7,878 nt of DNA, from NCBI GenBank assembly GCA_019245555.1, contig JAFARH010000445.1, positions 1-7,878 of the forward strand, in the 5' to 3' direction. The translations under genes and the position numbers were made by a program. Positions 1-7,771 of this stretch are shown piece after piece. How positions within the stretch are numbered: the first letter of the stretch is position 1; every line of letters begins with the position of its first letter. The stretch comes from Betaproteobacteria bacterium (GTDB lineage: Bacteria; Pseudomonadota; Gammaproteobacteria; Burkholderiales; SG8-39). Under the pieces are notes generated by a model. That model saw nothing but the letters and a program-made list of their open reading frames with translations. It made no database searches and was not told the DNA's origin.

Positions 1-240
1 GGTAAGTATCTGGAGCTCTCGCCGAATGAGCGGATCCGCTACACCGACAAGTTCGACGACAAGAATCTGGCGGGCGAGATGCAGGTCACGATCAGCCTGA
101 AGAAGGTCTCGTGCGGCACCGAACTCAGCGTGGTGCAGGAAGGCGTGCCGGAGGTGATTCCGCCGGAGATGTGCTACCTCGGCTGGCAGGAGTCGCTCGT
201 GCTGCTCGCGAAGCTGGTAGAAGCGGAAATCCGCGACTAG
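1..240 (+). CDS. SRPBCC/AHSA1-like domain protein, C-terminal part (5' end outside window)
   Basis: An open frame runs from base 1 to a TAG stop at 238-240, giving the last 79 residues of a protein that begins upstream. The pattern fits the C-terminal half of an SRPBCC (Bet v1-like, AHSA1/START-type) domain: a strand with ELSPNERIRYTDKF, a following strand with GEMQVTISLKK, then GTELSVVQEGVP, and a closing amphipathic helix starting GWQESLVLLAKLVE. The G-T-E-L strand, the E/H-G-x-P turn and the G-W-x-x-S-L helix are typical of AHSA1-like proteins of about 140-160 residues, many of them uncharacterised and thought to bind hydrophobic ligands. The substrate cannot be told. Its stop overlaps the hutF stop on the other strand within one CTAG palindrome. 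The family call is fairly sure; no specific function is supported. Confidence 0.75.
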   Translation, partial: GKYLELSPNERIRYTDKFDDKNLAGEMQVTISLKKVSCGTELSVVQEGVPEVIPPEMCYLGWQESLVLLAKLVEAEIRD

Positions 241-1565
241 GCGACGAGCTGGGCCACCGTGCGCGCATAGCGCTCGGCTGCCTTTTCTTCGCGCGGGTGG
301 TGGCGATCGCGCACGATCCAGCGCCCGGCCACCATCACATCGCGCACGAGGTTCGACGTACCGGAGAACACGAGCGCGTTGGCTACAGCGTCTCCCCTCT
401 TGCCTGCAAGATCGGGATGCTCGCCGTCGAGCACGACGAGGTCCGCCCGTTTTTCCCTCACAAGCGATCCCATCTCGCGCCCGAGCGCCTGCCCGCCGCC
501 CGCTGCGGCTTCGAGCCACAGCGTCGTGCCAACCGCCTGCGAGGTCGAGCTGATGTTCAGGTTGCGCCGGCGGCCGACGAGGCGCTGCACGTATTCCAAG
601 AGGCGCAGCTCCTCGGCCGGATCACGCGACACGTGGCTGTCGCCGCCGATCCCATAGCGTCCGCTCGCGCCTCGATAGGCGAGCAGGGGGAAGATGCCGT
701 CGCCGAGGTTGGCCTCCGTGCTCGGGCAGAGCCCTACTACTGCACCGCTCGCTGCCAGGCCGATCACTTCGCCGGCGGTGATGTGCGTTGCGTGCACGAC
801 GCACCAGCGCCCATCCACCGGGCAGTTCTCGAGCAGCCATTCCACCGGGCGCTTGCCCAACGCGAGCGTGCATTCCTCGACCTCACGCGTCTGCTCGGCG
901 GCATGGATGTGGATCGGCGCGCGCTCGTCGATCAAGGTCACCAGGTCCTTCAGCGACTGCGGATCTACCGCGCGCAGTGAGTGCGGCGCCACGCCGGTCC
1001 TGATGTCGGCGCTCACGCGGCGCTTGAGCCCGGCAAGGGTTTCGAGCACCGTCTTCGTGTCGCTCGTGAACCGCTTCTGCCGCTCCTTCAGCGGTTGCGC
1101 GCCGAATCCGGACCAGCGGTAGAGCGAAGGCAGGAGCGTGATCGCGATGCCCGTGTCTTTCGCCGCTTCGAGGTGGCGGCTGAGCATCTCCGCCGGATGA
1201 TGCACGTAGTGGAACTCGGCCACGGCCGTGTAGCCGTGCTTGAGCATCTCGATATAGAGCTGCTCGGCGATTGCCTGAGCATGGTCCGGCGTCAGCCGCT
1301 CCATGAAGAGATACATGAGCTCGCGCCAGGACCAGAAGTCGTCATGCGACGCGGCGCGGACGTCGGTAAGGCCCGCCATGGCGCGCTGGAAGGCATGCGA
1401 GTGCAGATTGGCCATCCCGGGAAGCACCGGCCCATGCAGGCGCTCGGCGCCGTCGGGCGCGGAGTTAGCGTCCAGGGCGAGGATCTCGCCGCCGTCGACG
1501 CCGATGACAACATCGCGCGCCCAACCCGAGGGCAGTAGCGCATCGCGCGCGAAGTACTTTTTCAC
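237..1565 (-). CDS. hutF: Formimidoylglutamate deiminase HutF
   Basis: HutF hydrolyses N-formimino-L-glutamate to N-formyl-L-glutamate and ammonia (EC 3.5.3.13), step four of the five-step histidine pathway, in the cytosol. The 442-residue product is a full-length amidohydrolase-superfamily protein. Visible metal-site motifs are NLHSH (His55, His57), HIHAAEQ (His221, with Glu224 nearby), VVHATH (His258) and GIGGDSH (Asp309), in the order expected for a mononuclear zinc deaminase. The N-terminus with ALLPSGWA matches the usual HutF start, so the GTG at 1565-1563 is accepted although no Shine-Dalgarno motif precedes it. It points away from hutI with 17 bases between the starts, and a -10-like TATGAT lies just upstream. 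It has the same orientation as hutUHG but is separated from them by the antisense hutI. HutI itself, guanine deaminase and other amidohydrolases are the near relatives; the HutF identity is strong. Confidence 0.95.
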   Translation of the reverse strand: MKKYFARDALLPSGWARDVVIGVDGGEILALDANSAPDGAERLHGPVLPGMANLHSHAFQRAMAGLTDVRAASHDDFWSWRELMYLFMERLTPDHAQAIAEQLYIEMLKHGYTAVAEFHYVHHPAEMLSRHLEAAKDTGIAITLLPSLYRWSGFGAQPLKERQKRFTSDTKTVLETLAGLKRRVSADIRTGVAPHSLRAVDPQSLKDLVTLIDERAPIHIHAAEQTREVEECTLALGKRPVEWLLENCPVDGRWCVVHATHITAGEVIGLAASGAVVGLCPSTEANLGDGIFPLLAYRGASGRYGIGGDSHVSRDPAEELRLLEYVQRLVGRRRNLNISSTSQAVGTTLWLEAAAGGGQALGREMGSLVREKRADLVVLDGEHPDLAGKRGDAVANALVFSGTSNLVRDVMVAGRWIVRDRHHPREEKAAERYARTVAQLVA

Positions 1566-1570
1566 GCGCT

Positions 1571-1577
1571 TATCATA
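1571..1577. promoter_or_regulatory. Candidate symmetric bidirectional -10 element between hutF and hutI
   Basis: The 7 bases TATCATA read TATCAT on the plus strand (1571-1576) and TATGAT on the minus strand (1577-1572); each matches the TATAAT consensus at 5 of 6 positions. With six bases between the hexamer and +1, the predicted start sites are 1583 (plus) and 1565 (minus), exactly the first bases of the hutI ATG and hutF GTG. No good -35 box is seen on either side and there is no TGn extension. Both genes lack a Shine-Dalgarno motif at normal spacing, which fits leaderless mRNAs. It is AT-rich against GC-rich surroundings. This is inferred from sequence only; the true promoters could lie inside the neighbouring coding regions. 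Confidence 0.4.
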
Positions 1578-1582
1578 GCGAG

Positions 1583-2779
1583 ATGCATGACGCCGTCTGG
1601 CTGAATGCCAACCTCGCGACGATGACAGCGCATGGCGTCATCGTGGATGGCGCGCTCGCGATCCGGCAAGGACGGATTTCATGGATCGGCCCGAGGTCCG
1701 GATGGAAAGACAAGGCGCGCGCCGAGCACGACGCGCGCGGCGCGTGGATTCTTCCCGGCTTCGTCGATTGCCACACGCATCTCGTCTACGGCGGGAATCG
1801 CGCGCACGAGTTCGAGCTGCGCCTCAAGGGGGCGAGCTACGAAGACATCGCGAAAGCCGGCGGCGGCATCATCTCGACGGTCCGCGCCACCCGTGCTGCA
1901 TCGGAAGCGGAGCTGCTCGCGCTGACCCAAAAGCGGCTCAGCGAATGGCTTGCAGAAGGCACGGCGGTCATTGAGGTGAAGTCTGGCTACGGCCTGGACC
2001 GAGAGACCGAGCTCAAAATGTTGCGGGTCGCTCGACGCCTCAAAGGCTTGACGGTCCGAACCACGTTCCTCGGCGCCCATACGGTTCCAGAGGAATACAA
2101 AGGCCGCGCCGATGCCTACATAGACTTCGTGCGCAACGAAGTGCTTCCGGCCGCTGCCGAGGAGAAGCTCGCCGATGCAGTCGACGTATTCTGCGAGCGC
2201 ATCGCTTTCAACCGGCATCAGACTGCTCGCGTTTTCGCCGCTGCCGAGAAGCTCAAGCTCCCGGTGAAGCTGCACGCCGATCAGCTATCTGACCTCGGCG
2301 GTGCCGCGCTGGCAGCCAAGCATCGCGCACTCTCGGCTGATCATCTTGAATACACCAGCGAGTCGGGCATCGAAGCGATGGCGAAGGCGCACACAGTCGC
2401 GGTGCTGTTACCGGGCGCGTTCTATTTCCTCCGCGAGACTCGCCTACCGCCGATTGCCGCGATGCGGCGAAATGGTGTACCGATCGCGCTTGCGACCGAC
2501 CACAACCCGGGCTCTTCGCCGCTCAGCTCGCCGCTGCTGGCGATGAATATGGCCTGCACGCTCTTCCATCTCACGCCGGACGAAGCGCTGGCCGGGTTCA
2601 CCATCAATAGCGCCCGCGCGCTCGGCATGCAAGAGACGCACGGCTCGCTCGAGGTCGGCAGGGCCGCAGACCTCGCGCTGTGGGAAATCGGCTCGCCCGC
2701 CGAGCTCGCCTACGCGATGGGCGCTAACCCGTGCGTGGGCGTGATCCGAGCAGGAGAAAAAGCTCCAGCAGTGTCTTGA
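1583..2779 (+). CDS. hutI: Imidazolonepropionase HutI
   Basis: HutI opens the ring of 4-imidazolone-5-propionate to give N-formimino-L-glutamate (EC 3.5.2.7), step three of histidine breakdown. The 398-residue product has the normal family length. It shows the amidohydrolase metal motifs: GFVDCHTH (His64, His66), KLHADQ (His231), SADHLEY (His254) and ATDHNPG (Asp306). Substrate-region signatures include [13 protein letters not shown] and EVKSGYGLD. The C-terminal NSARALG and GRAADLALW segments are also typical. The ATG at 1583 gives an N-terminus like other HutI proteins; no in-frame start lies just upstream, and the GCGAG next to the ATG is too close to act as a normal ribosome site. It is the only hut gene here on the plus strand: head-to-head with hutF (17-base gap) and tail-to-tail with hutG (56-base overlap covering residues 381-398). 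Identity is firm. Confidence 0.96.
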   Translation: MHDAVWLNANLATMTAHGVIVDGALAIRQGRISWIGPRSGWKDKARAEHDARGAWILPGFVDCHTHLVYGGNRAHEFELRLKGASYEDIAKAGGGIISTVRATRAASEAELLALTQKRLSEWLAEGTAVIEVKSGYGLDRETELKMLRVARRLKGLTVRTTFLGAHTVPEEYKGRADAYIDFVRNEVLPAAAEEKLADAVDVFCERIAFNRHQTARVFAAAEKLKLPVKLHADQLSDLGGAALAAKHRALSADHLEYTSESGIEAMAKAHTVAVLLPGAFYFLRETRLPPIAAMRRNGVPIALATDHNPGSSPLSSPLLAMNMACTLFHLTPDEALAGFTINSARALGMQETHGSLEVGRAADLALWEIGSPAELAYAMGANPCVGVIRAGEKAPAVS

Positions 2780-3518
2780 GCTGCGGCCGGAGCTGGCGCG
2801 CCTTGCTCTCGACGAAGCGATAGGGCGCCTTCTCATCCATGTAATTGGTCTCCGACAGCTCGAGCTGGACGGCGTGCACGCCGTTTGCTGGATCGCCGTA
2901 ATGGCGAGTGATATAGCCGCCCTTGAAGCGGCCGTTCAAAGCGACGCTGTAACCCTCGACCGTCTTGGCCAGCGCTTCGCCGATTCCCTGCGCGCAGGAC
3001 TTGCCGTCCGCGGTGCCTAGGTTGAGATCCGGCAGCTTGCCTTTGAAGAACCGCGGCAGGACCGAGAAGATCGAGTGCGCGTCCCAGAGGAGGGCATAGC
3101 CGTGCTTCGCCTTGATCTCCGCGAGCGCCATGCGCAAGCGATCGTGATAAGGCCGCCAGTAGGTGCGGATGCGCTCAGCGACTTCCTCCTCCGACGGCGG
3201 AAAGCCCGGCAGGTAGAGCGGCTCGAGGTGGAAGGTGTCCATCGGCACGATGCCAGTCGTGTCTCGTCCGGGGTAGAGGCTCGCGTTGTCGGGCGGGCGG
3301 TTGACGTCGACCACGTAGCGCGAATGCGTCGCGACCAGGACCGACGCACCAAGCACGTCGACGAAGTCGTACAGGCGCTCCAGGTGCCAATCCGTATCCG
3401 GCAGCGCACGTGCGGCGGTGCTCAGTCGGGGCGCCAGCCAGTCGGGAATGTAAGTCCCGGTGTGCGGCATCGAAACGAGGAGCGGCGCCGTGCCGGCGCG
3501 GAACTTGAAGAGCTCCAC
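2724..3518 (-). CDS. hutG: N-formylglutamate deformylase HutG
   Basis: HutG hydrolyses N-formyl-L-glutamate to glutamate and formate (EC 3.5.1.68), the last step of the HutF/HutG branch. The 264-residue protein matches the N-formylglutamate amidohydrolase family in length. Conserved blocks are seen in order: [10 protein letters not shown] (13-25 region), DTDWH (41-45), VDVNRPPD (70-77), LWDAHSI (144-150), [13 protein letters not shown] (198-210) and [10 protein letters not shown] (218-227). The GTG start (3518-3516) shares one base with the TAG stop of hutH, so translation is probably coupled to hutH; no separate ribosome site is visible. Its last 18 residues are encoded in DNA that also encodes the end of hutI on the other strand. 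This overlap covers the end of the final helix and a short tail (GSRPRTG), so the tail may be non-essential. Arginase-like formiminoglutamase, also sometimes called HutG, is excluded because its manganese motifs are absent. Confidence 0.95.
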   Translation of the reverse strand: MELFKFRAGTAPLLVSMPHTGTYIPDWLAPRLSTAARALPDTDWHLERLYDFVDVLGASVLVATHSRYVVDVNRPPDNASLYPGRDTTGIVPMDTFHLEPLYLPGFPPSEEEVAERIRTYWRPYHDRLRMALAEIKAKHGYALLWDAHSIFSVLPRFFKGKLPDLNLGTADGKSCAQGIGEALAKTVEGYSVALNGRFKGGYITRHYGDPANGVHAVQLELSETNYMDEKAPYRFVESKARQLRPQLKTLLELFLLLGSRPRTG

Positions 3519-4990
3519 TAGCGCGAGGGCAGGAGGCCGGCGACGAACCGTTGAAAGGCGCCAGCCTCCACCAGCGACTGGATCGCGGTGATGTCCGGCG
3601 CGAAGTAGCGGTCGTGATCGTAAAAGGCGACCTTCGCGCGCACGAGCTGATGGATGTCCTGCAGACGAGCCGAGGTCTTGAGCGGCGCGCGGAAGTCGAT
3701 GCCCTGTGCTGCGGCGAGAAGCTCGATCGCGACGATTCCTGCGCTGTTCTTCGCCATGTCGCCGAGCCGCCGCGCGGCGAAGGTTGACATGCTGACGTGA
3801 TCTTCCTGGTTGGCGGAGGTCGGCAGGCTGTCGACGCTCGCTGGATGCGCGAGCGACTTGTTCTCGCTTGCAAGTGCTGCGGCGGTGACTTGCGCGAGCA
3901 TGAAGCCGGAATTGACGCCGCCGTGCTCGACCAGGAATGGCGGCAGCCCCGACAGCGACGGATCAATGAGCAGCGCGATGCGCCGCTCCGAGAGCGCGCC
4001 GATCTCTGCGATGGCGACCGCGAGCGCGTCGGCGGCGAGCGCGACCGGCTCGCCGTGGAAGTTCCCGCCGGAAAGGATCTCACCGTCGATGATGAGCGGG
4101 TTATCCGTGACGGCAGCCGCCTCAACCTCGAGTACGCGCGCCGCGTAGCGGATCTGCTCGAGGCACGCACCCATCACCTGCGGCTGGCAGCGCAGGCTGT
4201 ACGGGTCCTGCACGCGTGGATCGTTCTCGAGATGCGAGCGGCGGATCTCGCTGCCATCCAACAGGGCGAGATAGTGCTTCGCTACGTCGCGCTGTCCGGC
4301 GTGTCCGCGGAGCTCGTGAATGCGGGCGTCGAACGGTGTGTCGCTTCCCGCCGCCGCATCGACCGACAGCGCGCCGGCGGCCATCGCGGCCGCGAATACA
4401 TCTTCCGCCGCGAATAGACCGGCGAGCGCGAGCGCAGTGGAGACCTGCGTTCCATTGAGCAGAGCGAGCCCCTCTTTGGGCGCTAGCTTGAGCGGCTGCG
4501 GATGCTGCACCTCGCCGACGCCGAGAAGTGCGAGCGAGAGGTGGGCGAGGGGCGCGAGATCGCCCGAGGCGCCGACGGAGCCCTTCGCCGGGATGCGCGG
4601 ATATAGGCGGCGGTTGTAGAGCTCGAGCAGCCGCTCTAACAGGAGCGGTCGCACGCCGGAGAAGCCGCGGGCCAGGCTTTCGATCTTCAACGCGAGGGTA
4701 AGACGCACGGTCGCGTCATCGAGCATCGGACCCGTGCCCGCTGCGTGCGAGAGAACGATGTTCCGCTGCAGCTCTTCGAGCTCACCGTCCGGAATCCGTG
4801 TCTGCGACAGGCGACCGAATCCGGTGTTGATGCCATAGGCCGCCTTGCCGGAAGCGAGGATGCGCTGCACGGCGGCGTGGCTGTGCTCGAGCCGCGGCAT
4901 GCAGTCAGGATCGAGCCCGAGCGTCGCCGCATCGCGTGCAATGGCGCGCAGATCTTTGAGGGAAAGCCGACCGGTGCCGAGCTTGATCAC
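3518..4990 (-). CDS. hutH: Histidine ammonia-lyase HutH
   Basis: HutH removes ammonia from L-histidine to form urocanate (EC 4.3.1.3), the committed step. It acts in the cytosol, as a homotetramer in the family. The MIO cofactor triad Ala141-Ser142-Gly143 sits in the signature [14 protein letters not shown]. Other family blocks are YGINTGFG (52-59) with the conserved tyrosine, LSHAAGTG (80-87), LLNGTQ (177-182), [17 protein letters not shown] (265-281), SGGNFHGEP (307-315), GGVNSGFM (357-364) and [13 protein letters not shown] (388-400). At 490 residues it is about 20 shorter than the Pseudomonas enzyme as I recall it, mainly because the segment between LLGVGE (155-160) and KEGLALLNG (172-180) is short. 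The GTG start overlaps the hutU stop in GTGA (4 bases) and the stop overlaps the hutG start by 1 base, so hutU-hutH-hutG is a coupled operon. Tyrosine or phenylalanine ammonia-lyase is unlikely given the hut context and the SH residues at 81-82. Confidence 0.97.
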   Translation of the reverse strand: MIKLGTGRLSLKDLRAIARDAATLGLDPDCMPRLEHSHAAVQRILASGKAAYGINTGFGRLSQTRIPDGELEELQRNIVLSHAAGTGPMLDDATVRLTLALKIESLARGFSGVRPLLLERLLELYNRRLYPRIPAKGSVGASGDLAPLAHLSLALLGVGEVQHPQPLKLAPKEGLALLNGTQVSTALALAGLFAAEDVFAAAMAAGALSVDAAAGSDTPFDARIHELRGHAGQRDVAKHYLALLDGSEIRRSHLENDPRVQDPYSLRCQPQVMGACLEQIRYAARVLEVEAAAVTDNPLIIDGEILSGGNFHGEPVALAADALAVAIAEIGALSERRIALLIDPSLSGLPPFLVEHGGVNSGFMLAQVTAAALASENKSLAHPASVDSLPTSANQEDHVSMSTFAARRLGDMAKNSAGIVAIELLAAAQGIDFRAPLKTSARLQDIHQLVRAKVAFYDHDRYFAPDITAIQSLVEAGAFQRFVAGLLPSR

Positions 4991-6651
4991 TTGGCCATCG
5001 GAAGATCGAGGCGCTGTTCCCGCGCGCAGGCGATTGCTTCTTCGTAGCCCGCGTCCGCGTGCCGCATCACGCCGCTCGCCGGATCATTCCAGAGCACACG
5101 CTCAAGACGCTTCGCCGCCTCGTCGGTGCCGTCGCAGACGATGACCATGCCGGCGTGCTGCGAGTAGCCCATGCCGACGCCGCCACCGTGGTGGAACGAA
5201 ACCCACGTTGCGCCGCTCGCGCAGTTCAAGAGCGCGTTGAGGAGCGCCCAATCTGAAACGGCATCGGACCCGTCGCGCATGGACTCCGTTTCGCGGTTGG
5301 GGCTTGCGACGGAGCCCGCGTCCAGATGGTCGCGGCCAATGACCACGGGAGCCTTGAGCTCGCCTCGCTTGACCATCTCGTTGAAGGCGAGGCCAGCCCG
5401 GTGGCGCTGGCCAAGCCCAAGCCAACAGATGCGCGCGGGCAAGCCTTGGAATTTGATTTTCTGCGACGCGAGGTCCAGCCAGCGCTGCAGCGCCTTGTCT
5501 TCGGGGAAGAGCTCGCGGGCTTTCGCATCCGTCCTCGCGATGTCGTCCGGATCACCCGAGAGCGCTGCCCACCGGAAGGGACCTTTGCCGATGCAGAAGA
5601 GGGGACGCACATAAGCCGGCACGAAGCCGGGATAGGCGAAGGCATCTTTCAGTCCTGCGTTCTTGGCCTCCTGGCGAATGTTGTTGCCGTAATCGACACA
5701 AGGGATGCCCATCTCCTTGAAGCCGACGATCGCGCGCACATGATGGGCGATCGATTCGCGCGCTGAGAGCGCTACCTCGTCGGGCTCGCGCTTGCGGAGG
5801 TCGCGCCAGCGGTCTAGCGACCAGCGCTCCGGCAGATAGCCATTGGCGGGATCGTGGGCGGAAGTTTGGTCGGTGACAAGCGCAGGCTTGAATTGGCTCG
5901 CGCGAGCGCGCTTCAGAAATTCGGGGACGAGCTCGGCCGCATTGCCGAGGACGCCGATCGACATCGGCCCCTTCGCGTTCGCGAGCATGGAGGCGGCTTC
6001 GTCGATGTTCTTCGCCTGCGCATCGAGATACTTCGTGCGCAAGCGCATCTCGATGCGACTTGGATCGCATTCGATGGCGATCATCGAAGCACCTGCCATC
6101 GTCGCAGCGAGCGGCTGCGCGCCGCCCATGCCGCCGAGCCCGGCGGTCAGGATCCATTTGCCGGACCAGTCGCCGCCATAGTGCTGGCGTCCGGCTTCGG
6201 CGAAGGTTTCAAACGTGCCTTGCACGATCCCTTGGCTGCCGATGTAGATCCAGGAGCCCGCGGTCATCTGGCCGTACATCATCAAGCCCTTGCGATCGAG
6301 CTCGTTGAAGTGCTCCCAATTCGCCCAAGCCGGCACGAGATTGGAATTCGCGATCAGCACACGCGGCGCATCGACGTGCGTGCGGAAGATGCCGACCGGC
6401 TTGCCGGATTGGACAAGAAGCGTGTGGTCGAGCTCGAGCTTGCGGAGCGATGCCACGATCGCGTCGTAGCACTCCCAATTGCGCGCCGCCTTGCCGATAC
6501 CGCCATAGACGACGAGATCCTCGGGGCGCTCCGCGACCTCGGGGTCGAGGTTGTTCATCAGCATGCGCAGCGGCGCCTCAGTCAGCCAGCTCTTCGCCGA
6601 GAGCTGCGGCCCGCGCGGCGCCCGAACGGTGCGGGAGGTCGCCGAGGTCAT
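4987..6651 (-). CDS. hutU: Urocanate hydratase HutU
   Basis: Urocanase converts urocanate to 4-imidazolone-5-propionate (EC 4.2.1.49) using tightly bound NAD+ as an electrophile; family members are homodimers. With the chosen ATG (6651-6649) the protein has 554 residues, the family norm. Visible blocks: [20 protein letters not shown] (11-30), [15 protein letters not shown] (49-63), the NAD-binding glycine-rich [14 protein letters not shown] (168-181), DQTSAHDP (261-268), [10 protein letters not shown] (321-330), the catalytic-region cysteine in ARICWLGLG (Cys409), and [21 protein letters not shown] near the C-terminus. An ATG four codons upstream (6663) would give 558 residues and is equally possible; neither has a clear Shine-Dalgarno motif. 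A longer frame to 6762 exists but runs into the cupin gene and does not resemble urocanase. It is the first gene of hutU-hutH-hutG and diverges from the cupin gene with only 26-38 bases between starts, so its promoter probably lies inside the cupin coding region. Confidence 0.96.
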   Translation of the reverse strand: MTSATSRTVRAPRGPQLSAKSWLTEAPLRMLMNNLDPEVAERPEDLVVYGGIGKAARNWECYDAIVASLRKLELDHTLLVQSGKPVGIFRTHVDAPRVLIANSNLVPAWANWEHFNELDRKGLMMYGQMTAGSWIYIGSQGIVQGTFETFAEAGRQHYGGDWSGKWILTAGLGGMGGAQPLAATMAGASMIAIECDPSRIEMRLRTKYLDAQAKNIDEAASMLANAKGPMSIGVLGNAAELVPEFLKRARASQFKPALVTDQTSAHDPANGYLPERWSLDRWRDLRKREPDEVALSARESIAHHVRAIVGFKEMGIPCVDYGNNIRQEAKNAGLKDAFAYPGFVPAYVRPLFCIGKGPFRWAALSGDPDDIARTDAKARELFPEDKALQRWLDLASQKIKFQGLPARICWLGLGQRHRAGLAFNEMVKRGELKAPVVIGRDHLDAGSVASPNRETESMRDGSDAVSDWALLNALLNCASGATWVSFHHGGGVGMGYSQHAGMVIVCDGTDEAAKRLERVLWNDPASGVMRHADAGYEEAIACAREQRLDLPMAK

Positions 6652-6678
6652 TTCGGATAGCATCTTTGCACAAGACGC

Positions 6679-6685
6679 AGGGGAG
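6679..6685 (+). promoter_or_regulatory. Ribosome binding site of the cupin gene
   Basis: AGGGGAG lies four bases before the ATG at 6690-6692. It fixes the cupin start and argues against the much longer open frame that continues upstream through hutU. It is the clearest Shine-Dalgarno motif in the window and sits inside the short hutU-cupin spacer. Confidence 0.75.
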
Positions 6686-6689
6686 TCGT

Positions 6690-7160
6690 ATGACGTTAAA
6701 GCTGCCGGCGCTGGATCCAAACACCATCGAAGACAAAGGCGGCTCCGGCTACCCCGAGCCATTCAAGTCGCGCATGGGCAACCGCACGAAGCGGCGCCTG
6801 GCCGCGGCGTGCGGGATGAAGAACCTGGGCGTGAACCTCGTCACGCTCCATCCGGGCGGCCAGTCGTCAGTGCGCCACTGGCGCACGCTCGAAGACGAAT
6901 TTGTCTACGTGCTGGAAGGCGAGGTGGTGCTCGTGACCGACGTGGGCGAGCAGACGCTGCATGCCGGGCAATGTGCCGGCTACCCGGCGGGCAGCAAGGA
7001 TGGGCACCACTTCATTAACCGCTCGCAAAAGCCGGTGAAATACTTGGAGATGGGGACCAATGTGCCAGGTGATACCGCGTTCTATCCCGACGACGATCTC
7101 TACATTATGTGGGGCGAAGAGGGCATGGCCTACACACACAAGGACGGCCGGAAGTACTGA
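6690..7160 (+). CDS. Small cupin-domain protein (COG3837-like), possible altered metal site
   Basis: This 156-residue protein has one cupin (double-stranded beta-helix) domain in about residues 45-125. Motif 1 is seen as Gly57, His63, Glu70 and Gly77 (region [19 protein letters not shown]). Motif 2 is Gly93, Pro99, Gly101, His106 and Asn110 ([18 protein letters not shown]). The usual motif 1 is H-x-H; here the second histidine position is Arg65 (codon CGC, one base from CAC), so one metal ligand appears to be missing. The C-terminal tail carries DDDLYIMW. Overall it resembles uncharacterised cupins of the COG3837 type, whose reaction is not known. The start follows a strong AGGGGAG. It reads away from hutU and its TGA overlaps the ATG of the next gene by one base, so it likely heads a cupin-GST-MATE operon and need not belong to histidine use. 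It is not HutD as far as I can see. Confidence 0.85.
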   Translation: MTLKLPALDPNTIEDKGGSGYPEPFKSRMGNRTKRRLAAACGMKNLGVNLVTLHPGGQSSVRHWRTLEDEFVYVLEGEVVLVTDVGEQTLHAGQCAGYPAGSKDGHHFINRSQKPVKYLEMGTNVPGDTAFYPDDDLYIMWGEEGMAYTHKDGRKY

Positions 7161-7771
7161 TGTTCACGCTCCACGGCTCTGAGGGCTCCGGCTCGGCGGC
7201 GATCGAGAGCGCACTGACGATCGCGGGGCTGCCGTTCAAGGCCGTGGAGGCCGCGAGCTGGACACCGGGTCCAGGACTCGATGAGCTGAAGCAGGTGAAC
7301 CCGCTTGCGCAGATCCCGACGCTCGTATTCGAGGACGGGACGGTGATGACGGAAAGCGCGGCGATCCTGATCTGGCTCGGCCAGCGCTATCCGAAGAGCG
7401 GTCTCATACCCGCCGACTCGGCCGCAACTTTGCGCGGGCTGGTTTTCATCGCCGCAAACTGCTATGCCGCCATCGGCATCATCGATTACCCCGAGCGCTT
7501 TTGCGTCGATTGCGACAAGGCGACGGCCGAGCGGATTCGAGCCGGCACAAAGGCGCGGCTGCACATGTATTGGGACATGTTCGCCGACCAGTTCGGCGCG
7601 ATGTTGAAGCCGGCGGCGCCCGGCGCGCTCGAGCTCCTCGCAGCGACGGTTTCCCGCTGGTCCGGAGCGAGAGCGCATCTGAAGGAGCATCGGCCGGCCT
7701 TCCACGCGCTGCTGCTGCAGATCGAGGCTGAACCTCGTATTGCGGCCATCTTCAGGCGCCACTGGCCATGA
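7160..7771 (+). CDS. Glutathione S-transferase family protein
   Basis: The 203-residue product has the length and two-domain plan of a cytosolic GST. The N-terminal thioredoxin-like domain (about 1-80) carries NPLAQIPTLVFEDG with the cis-proline Pro53 and the glutathione gamma-glutamyl binding pair Glu65-Ser66 (MTESAAIL). The all-helical C-terminal domain (about 88-203) ends in a typical segment with SRW, EHRPAFHALL and EPRIAAIFRRHW. At the N-terminal active-site loop I see Ser10 and Ser12 in EGSGS, with no cysteine or tyrosine in the usual catalytic place, so a serine-type or binding role is possible. The start at 7160 is chosen because GGAAG (7150-7154) precedes it by five bases and the first strand begins at MFTLHG; an in-frame ATG at 7109 lies within the cupin gene. 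It overlaps the cupin stop by 1 base and the MATE start by 4. The substrate cannot be told. Confidence 0.9.
   Translation: MFTLHGSEGSGSAAIESALTIAGLPFKAVEAASWTPGPGLDELKQVNPLAQIPTLVFEDGTVMTESAAILIWLGQRYPKSGLIPADSAATLRGLVFIAANCYAAIGIIDYPERFCVDCDKATAERIRAGTKARLHMYWDMFADQFGAMLKPAAPGALELLAATVSRWSGARAHLKEHRPAFHALLLQIEAEPRIAAIFRRHWP

Noticed and set aside
111..980. Long plus-strand open frame (289 codons) across the SRPBCC gene end and hutF
   Set aside because: It is antisense to hutF, is rich in Arg/Ala/His as GC-rich shadow frames are, and has no recognisable domain.
2724..2779. Frameshift or truncation explaining the hutI/hutG overlap
   Set aside because: Both C-termini keep family-like sequence up to their stops and both proteins have normal lengths, so a true overlap is the simpler reading.
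3175..4170. 331-codon minus-strand open frame spanning hutH and hutG in another frame
   Set aside because: It is extremely Ser/Arg-rich, crosses two well-supported genes and shows no domain.
5854..6660. 268-codon plus-strand open frame opposite hutU
   Set aside because: It mirrors the conserved urocanase frame, has shadow-like composition, no ribosome site and no family resemblance.
6666..6673. Small dyad TTGCACAA in the hutU-cupin gap as a repressor operator
   Set aside because: Only 3-base half sites, with no extension on either side; too short to call an operator.
6450..6689. Upstream extension of the cupin frame to 236 codons
   Set aside because: The added part is antisense to hutU and Arg/Ala/Pro-rich; AGGGGAG before the ATG at 6690 marks the real start.
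6652..6762. N-terminal extension of HutU to 591 residues
   Set aside because: The extra residues do not resemble urocanase and would overlap the cupin gene, which has a strong ribosome site; 554-558 residues fits the family.
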